Of a stretch of DNA of 64,000 bases, positions 62,101 to 64,000 are shown piece after piece (position 1 is the first letter of the stretch; the number at the start of each line of letters is the position of its first letter). The stretch comes from Oasisia sp. SBJ-2009 (lineage: Eukaryota > Annelida > Polychaeta > Sabellida > Siboglinidae): NCBI GenBank assembly GCA_964017155.1, contig OZ024857.1, forward strand, positions 446,201 to 510,200, written 5' to 3'. The notes below the pieces were generated by a model. The model saw only the letters and a program-made list of their open reading frames with translations. It did no database searches and was not told the origin of the DNA. The position numbers and the translations under genes are program-made.

Positions 62101-62156
62101 TGCACAGCGCAGTAACATGCACCGCTGCGCTTGCGACTGGCACAAATCGCGCTGTC
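59135..62156. repeat. Run of 6 full-length units
   Basis: The unit at 61653 has acttaaaac, otherwise seen only in deleted units, and has lost the usual catatg in its spacer (caattaatatgcac). Confidence 0.9.
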
Positions 62157-62435
62157 TTTTCGACCTCAAAAGTTTGCCAAGACGCGCTGTTTATAAAACA
62201 TGATGATTAAAATTGAATGAATTAATTTAATCAAGTATCAAATGTTGGCAAAAATACTGATATAATAGCAACATTGAGGTGGGTCCGACTTGTACATAAG
62301 TGCCAAATAGTGAAATACTGAAAACAAATTGAGAGTATACGTGGTCGGCATAAACAAACTGTTTATCGCTCATTTCATATGCACAGCGCAGTAACATGCA
62401 CCTCTGCGCTTGCGAATGGCACAATTCGCGCTGTC
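62157..62435. repeat. Deleted satellite unit, 279 bp (Δ213 plus 12 bp)
   Basis: It has the standard cgtg junction and a 12-bp loss in the left arm, where aaaacat joins gatgatt near 62201; no clear microhomology. It has ctgtttatcgc, unlike most others, and is the only deleted unit not followed by the caaacatactg subtype. Confidence 0.92.
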
Positions 62436-63946
62436 TTTTCGACCTCAAAAGTTTGCCAAGACGCGCTGTTTATAAAACATAAATACGCGCAAGATGATTA
62501 AAATTGAATGAATTAATTTAATCAAGTATCAAATGTTGGCAAAAACACTGATATAATAGCAACATTGAGGTGTTTCCGACTTGTACATAAGTGCCAAATA
62601 GTGAAATACTGAAAACAAATTGAGAGTATACGTGTTTTTATGAGAGATTGCGCGTGAAGGTACGCGCCCGCAAGTGTTGGCACTTATGTACAAGTCGGGC
62701 CCACCTCAATTTTGGTATTATAACTGTATTTTTGCCAACATTTGATACTTGATTTTGTTAATTCAATCAATTATAATCATCTTGCGCATATTAATGTTTT
62801 ATATACAGCGCGTCTTAGCAGACTTTTGAGGTCGTAAAGACAGCGTTGTCTGCATAAACAAACTGTTTATCGCTCATTTCATATGCACAGCGCAGTAACA
62901 TGCACCTCTGCGCTTGCGACTGGCACAATTCGCGCTGTCTTTTCGACCTCAACAGTTTGCCAAGACGCGCTGTTTATAAAACATAAATACGCGCAAGATG
63001 ATTATAATTGAATTAATTAATTTATTCAAGTATCAAATGTTGGCAAAAATACTGATATAATAGCAACATTGAGGTGGGTCCGACTTGTACATAAGTGCCA
63101 AATAGTGAAATACTGAAAACAAATTGAGAGTATACGTGCTTTTATGAGAGAGTGCGCGTGAAGTTGCGCGCCCGCAAGTGTAGACATTAATGTACAAGTC
63201 GGGCCCACCTCAATTTTGGTATTATAACTGTATCTTTGCTAACATGTGATATTTGATTTTGTTAATTCAATCAATTATAATCATCTGCGCATATTAATGT
63301 TTTATATACAGCGCGTCTTAGCAGACTTTTGAGGTCGAAAAGACAGCGTGGTCGGCATAAACAAACTGTTTATCGCTCATTTCATATGCACAGCGCAGTA
63401 ACATGCACCTCTTCGCTTGCGACTGGCACAATTCGCGCTGTCTTTTCGACCTCAAAAGTTTGCCAAGACGCGCTGTTTATAAAAAATAAATACGCGCAAG
63501 ATGATTATAATTGAATGAATTAATTTAATCAAGTATCAAATGTTGGCAAAAATACTGATATAATAGCAACATTGAGGTGGGTCCGACTTGTACATAAGTG
63601 CCAAATAGTGAAATACTGAAAACATATTGAGAGTATACGTGCTTTTATGAGAGAGTGCGCGTGAAGTTGCGCGCCCGCAAGTGTAGGCATTGATGTACAA
63701 GTCGGGCCCACCTCAATTTTGGTATTATAACTGTATCTTTGCCAACATTTTATACTTGATTTTGTTAATTGAATCAATTATAATCATCTTGCGCATATAT
63801 ATGTTTTATAACCAGCGCGTCTCAGCAGACTTTTAAGGTCGAAAAGACAGCGTGGTCGGCATAAACAAATTGTGTATCGCTCAATTCATATGCACAGCGC
63901 AGTAACATGCACCGCTGCGCTTGCGACTGGCACAAATCGCGCTGTC
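62436..63946. repeat. Run of 3 full-length units
   Basis: A gtgtttcc unit, a catgtgatat/catctgcgc unit and a cattttatac unit, with private cgtgtttttatg, aacatattgag and gttaattgaatc. Confidence 0.9.
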
Positions 63947-64000
63947 TTTTCGACCTCAAAAGTTTTCCAAGACGCGCTGTTTATAAAACATAAATACGCG
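63947..64000. repeat. Partial satellite unit cut by the window end
   Basis: The first 54 bp of the left arm, with private agttttccaag. The array evidently continues. Confidence 0.95.

Larger units (their letters stand above)
1..64000. repeat. Tandem satellite array, 504-bp unit with inverted arms, 135 units plus a partial
   Basis: The same unit repeats without interruption. Starts, taken at the left-arm tip ttttcgacctca, are: 1, 505, 1009, 1513, 2017, 2521, 3025, 3528, 4032, 4536, 5040, 5543s, 5834, 6338, 6842, 7346, 7850, 8353s, 8644, 9148, 9652, 10155, 10659, 11163, 11666s, 11956, 12460, 12963, 13467, 13971, 14476, 14979, 15482s, 15773, 16277s, 16567, 17071, 17574, 18078, 18582, 19087, 19590, 20093s, 20384, 20888, 21392, 21896, 22399s, 22690, 23194, 23698, 24202s, 24493, 24997, 25538, 26042, 26546, 27051, 27554, 28057s, 28310, 28814, 29318, 29822, 30325s, 30616, 31120, 31624, 32128s, 32419, 32923, 33427, 33930, 34434, 34938, 35442, 35946s, 36237, 36741, 37245, 37748, 38252s, 38543, 39047, 39551, 40054, 40558, 41062, 41565s, 41856, 42359s, 42650, 43154, 43658, 44161, 44665, 45168, 45672, 46176, 46679, 47195s, 47486, 47990, 48494, 48998, 49502, 50005, 50507, 51011, 51514, 52018, 52522, 53015s, 53306, 53810, 54314, 54817, 55321, 55823, 56327, 56830, 57333, 57837, 58341, 58844s, 59135, 59639, 60143, 60646, 61150, 61653, 62157s, 62436, 62940, 63443, 63947 (s = deleted unit). 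The spacing sums correctly to the window length. Family not recognised. Confidence 0.97.
60634..64000. repeat. Higher-order tandem duplication, period 1,790 bp, running off the right end
   Basis: Units at 60646, 61150 and 61653 recur at 62436, 62940 and 63443. The left limit is cacaaatcgcg against cacaattcgcg (60633/62423). Copy 2 continues to the end of the window, so its length is unknown. Confidence 0.75.

Noticed and set aside
1..64000. CRISPR array or bacterial repeat cluster
   Set aside because: The repeat is hundreds of bases, the segments between arms are themselves repeated, and there are no unique spacers or cas-like genes.
1..64000. rDNA spacer, telomere repeat or histone cluster
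   Set aside because: No rRNA, 5S, histone or short telomeric motif appears anywhere, and the unit does not resemble these classes.

Overview
The window is one uninterrupted tandem satellite array. It holds 135 complete repeat units plus the first 54 bases of another, and I see no gene, RNA gene, transposon or unique sequence in it. The standard unit is 504 bp (502-505 bp for ordinary copies; 116 full-length units including three indel outliers). There are also 19 internally deleted units, typically 291 bp. The array runs off both ends of the window. Unit 1 happens to start at base 1 in the phase used here.

Each full unit has an inverted-repeat design: a 160-bp left arm, an 83-bp loop (A), a 160-bp right arm that is the reverse complement of the left arm, and a 101-bp spacer (B). 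By hand alignment the consensus arms differ at about 15 of 160 positions with no indels. Seven more complementary bases lie at each outer edge, so any left arm can pair with the right arm of its own unit (83-nt loop) or of the previous unit (87-nt loop). Loop A and spacer B each contain a small GC-rich hairpin of their own.

Above the unit level the array is a mosaic of overlapping tandem duplications, visible as shared private variants at constant offsets. Going left to right they are: 2,015 bp (1.5-5.5 kb), 2,810 bp (3.8-9.5 kb), 4,611 bp (11.6-20.9 kb), 7,926 bp (17.1-32.9 kb), 3,818 bp (30.9-38.3 kb), 2,306 bp (35.9-40.6 kb), 794 bp (41.3-42.9 kb), 1,511 bp (44.7-47.1 kb), 1,008 bp (47.5-49.7 kb), 5,316 bp (50.2-56.9 kb), 503 bp (56.4-57.4 kb), 5,829 bp (53.0-61.6 kb) and 1,790 bp (60.6 kb to the right end). 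The deleted units share one microhomology junction, so they probably stem from a single deletion spread by these duplications. They divide the array into runs of 11, 5, 6, 7, 1, 7, 4, 3, 7, 4, 3, 7, 4, 6, 1, 9, 11, 11, 6 and 3 full units.

Organism: kilobases of near-identical tandem repeat with higher-order structure point to eukaryotic heterochromatin (centromeric, pericentromeric or subtelomeric); this is inference. A hand count of unit 1 gives 193 G+C of 504 (38%) and 25 CpG against about 18 expected, so CpG is not depleted. That argues against a genome with heavy germline CpG methylation such as a vertebrate and is compatible with many invertebrates. I do not recognise the repeat and cannot name the species. 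Short open frames recur in every unit, but they fall across the inverted arms and spacer, overlap on both strands and are cut by common single-base variants, so none is annotated as a gene.
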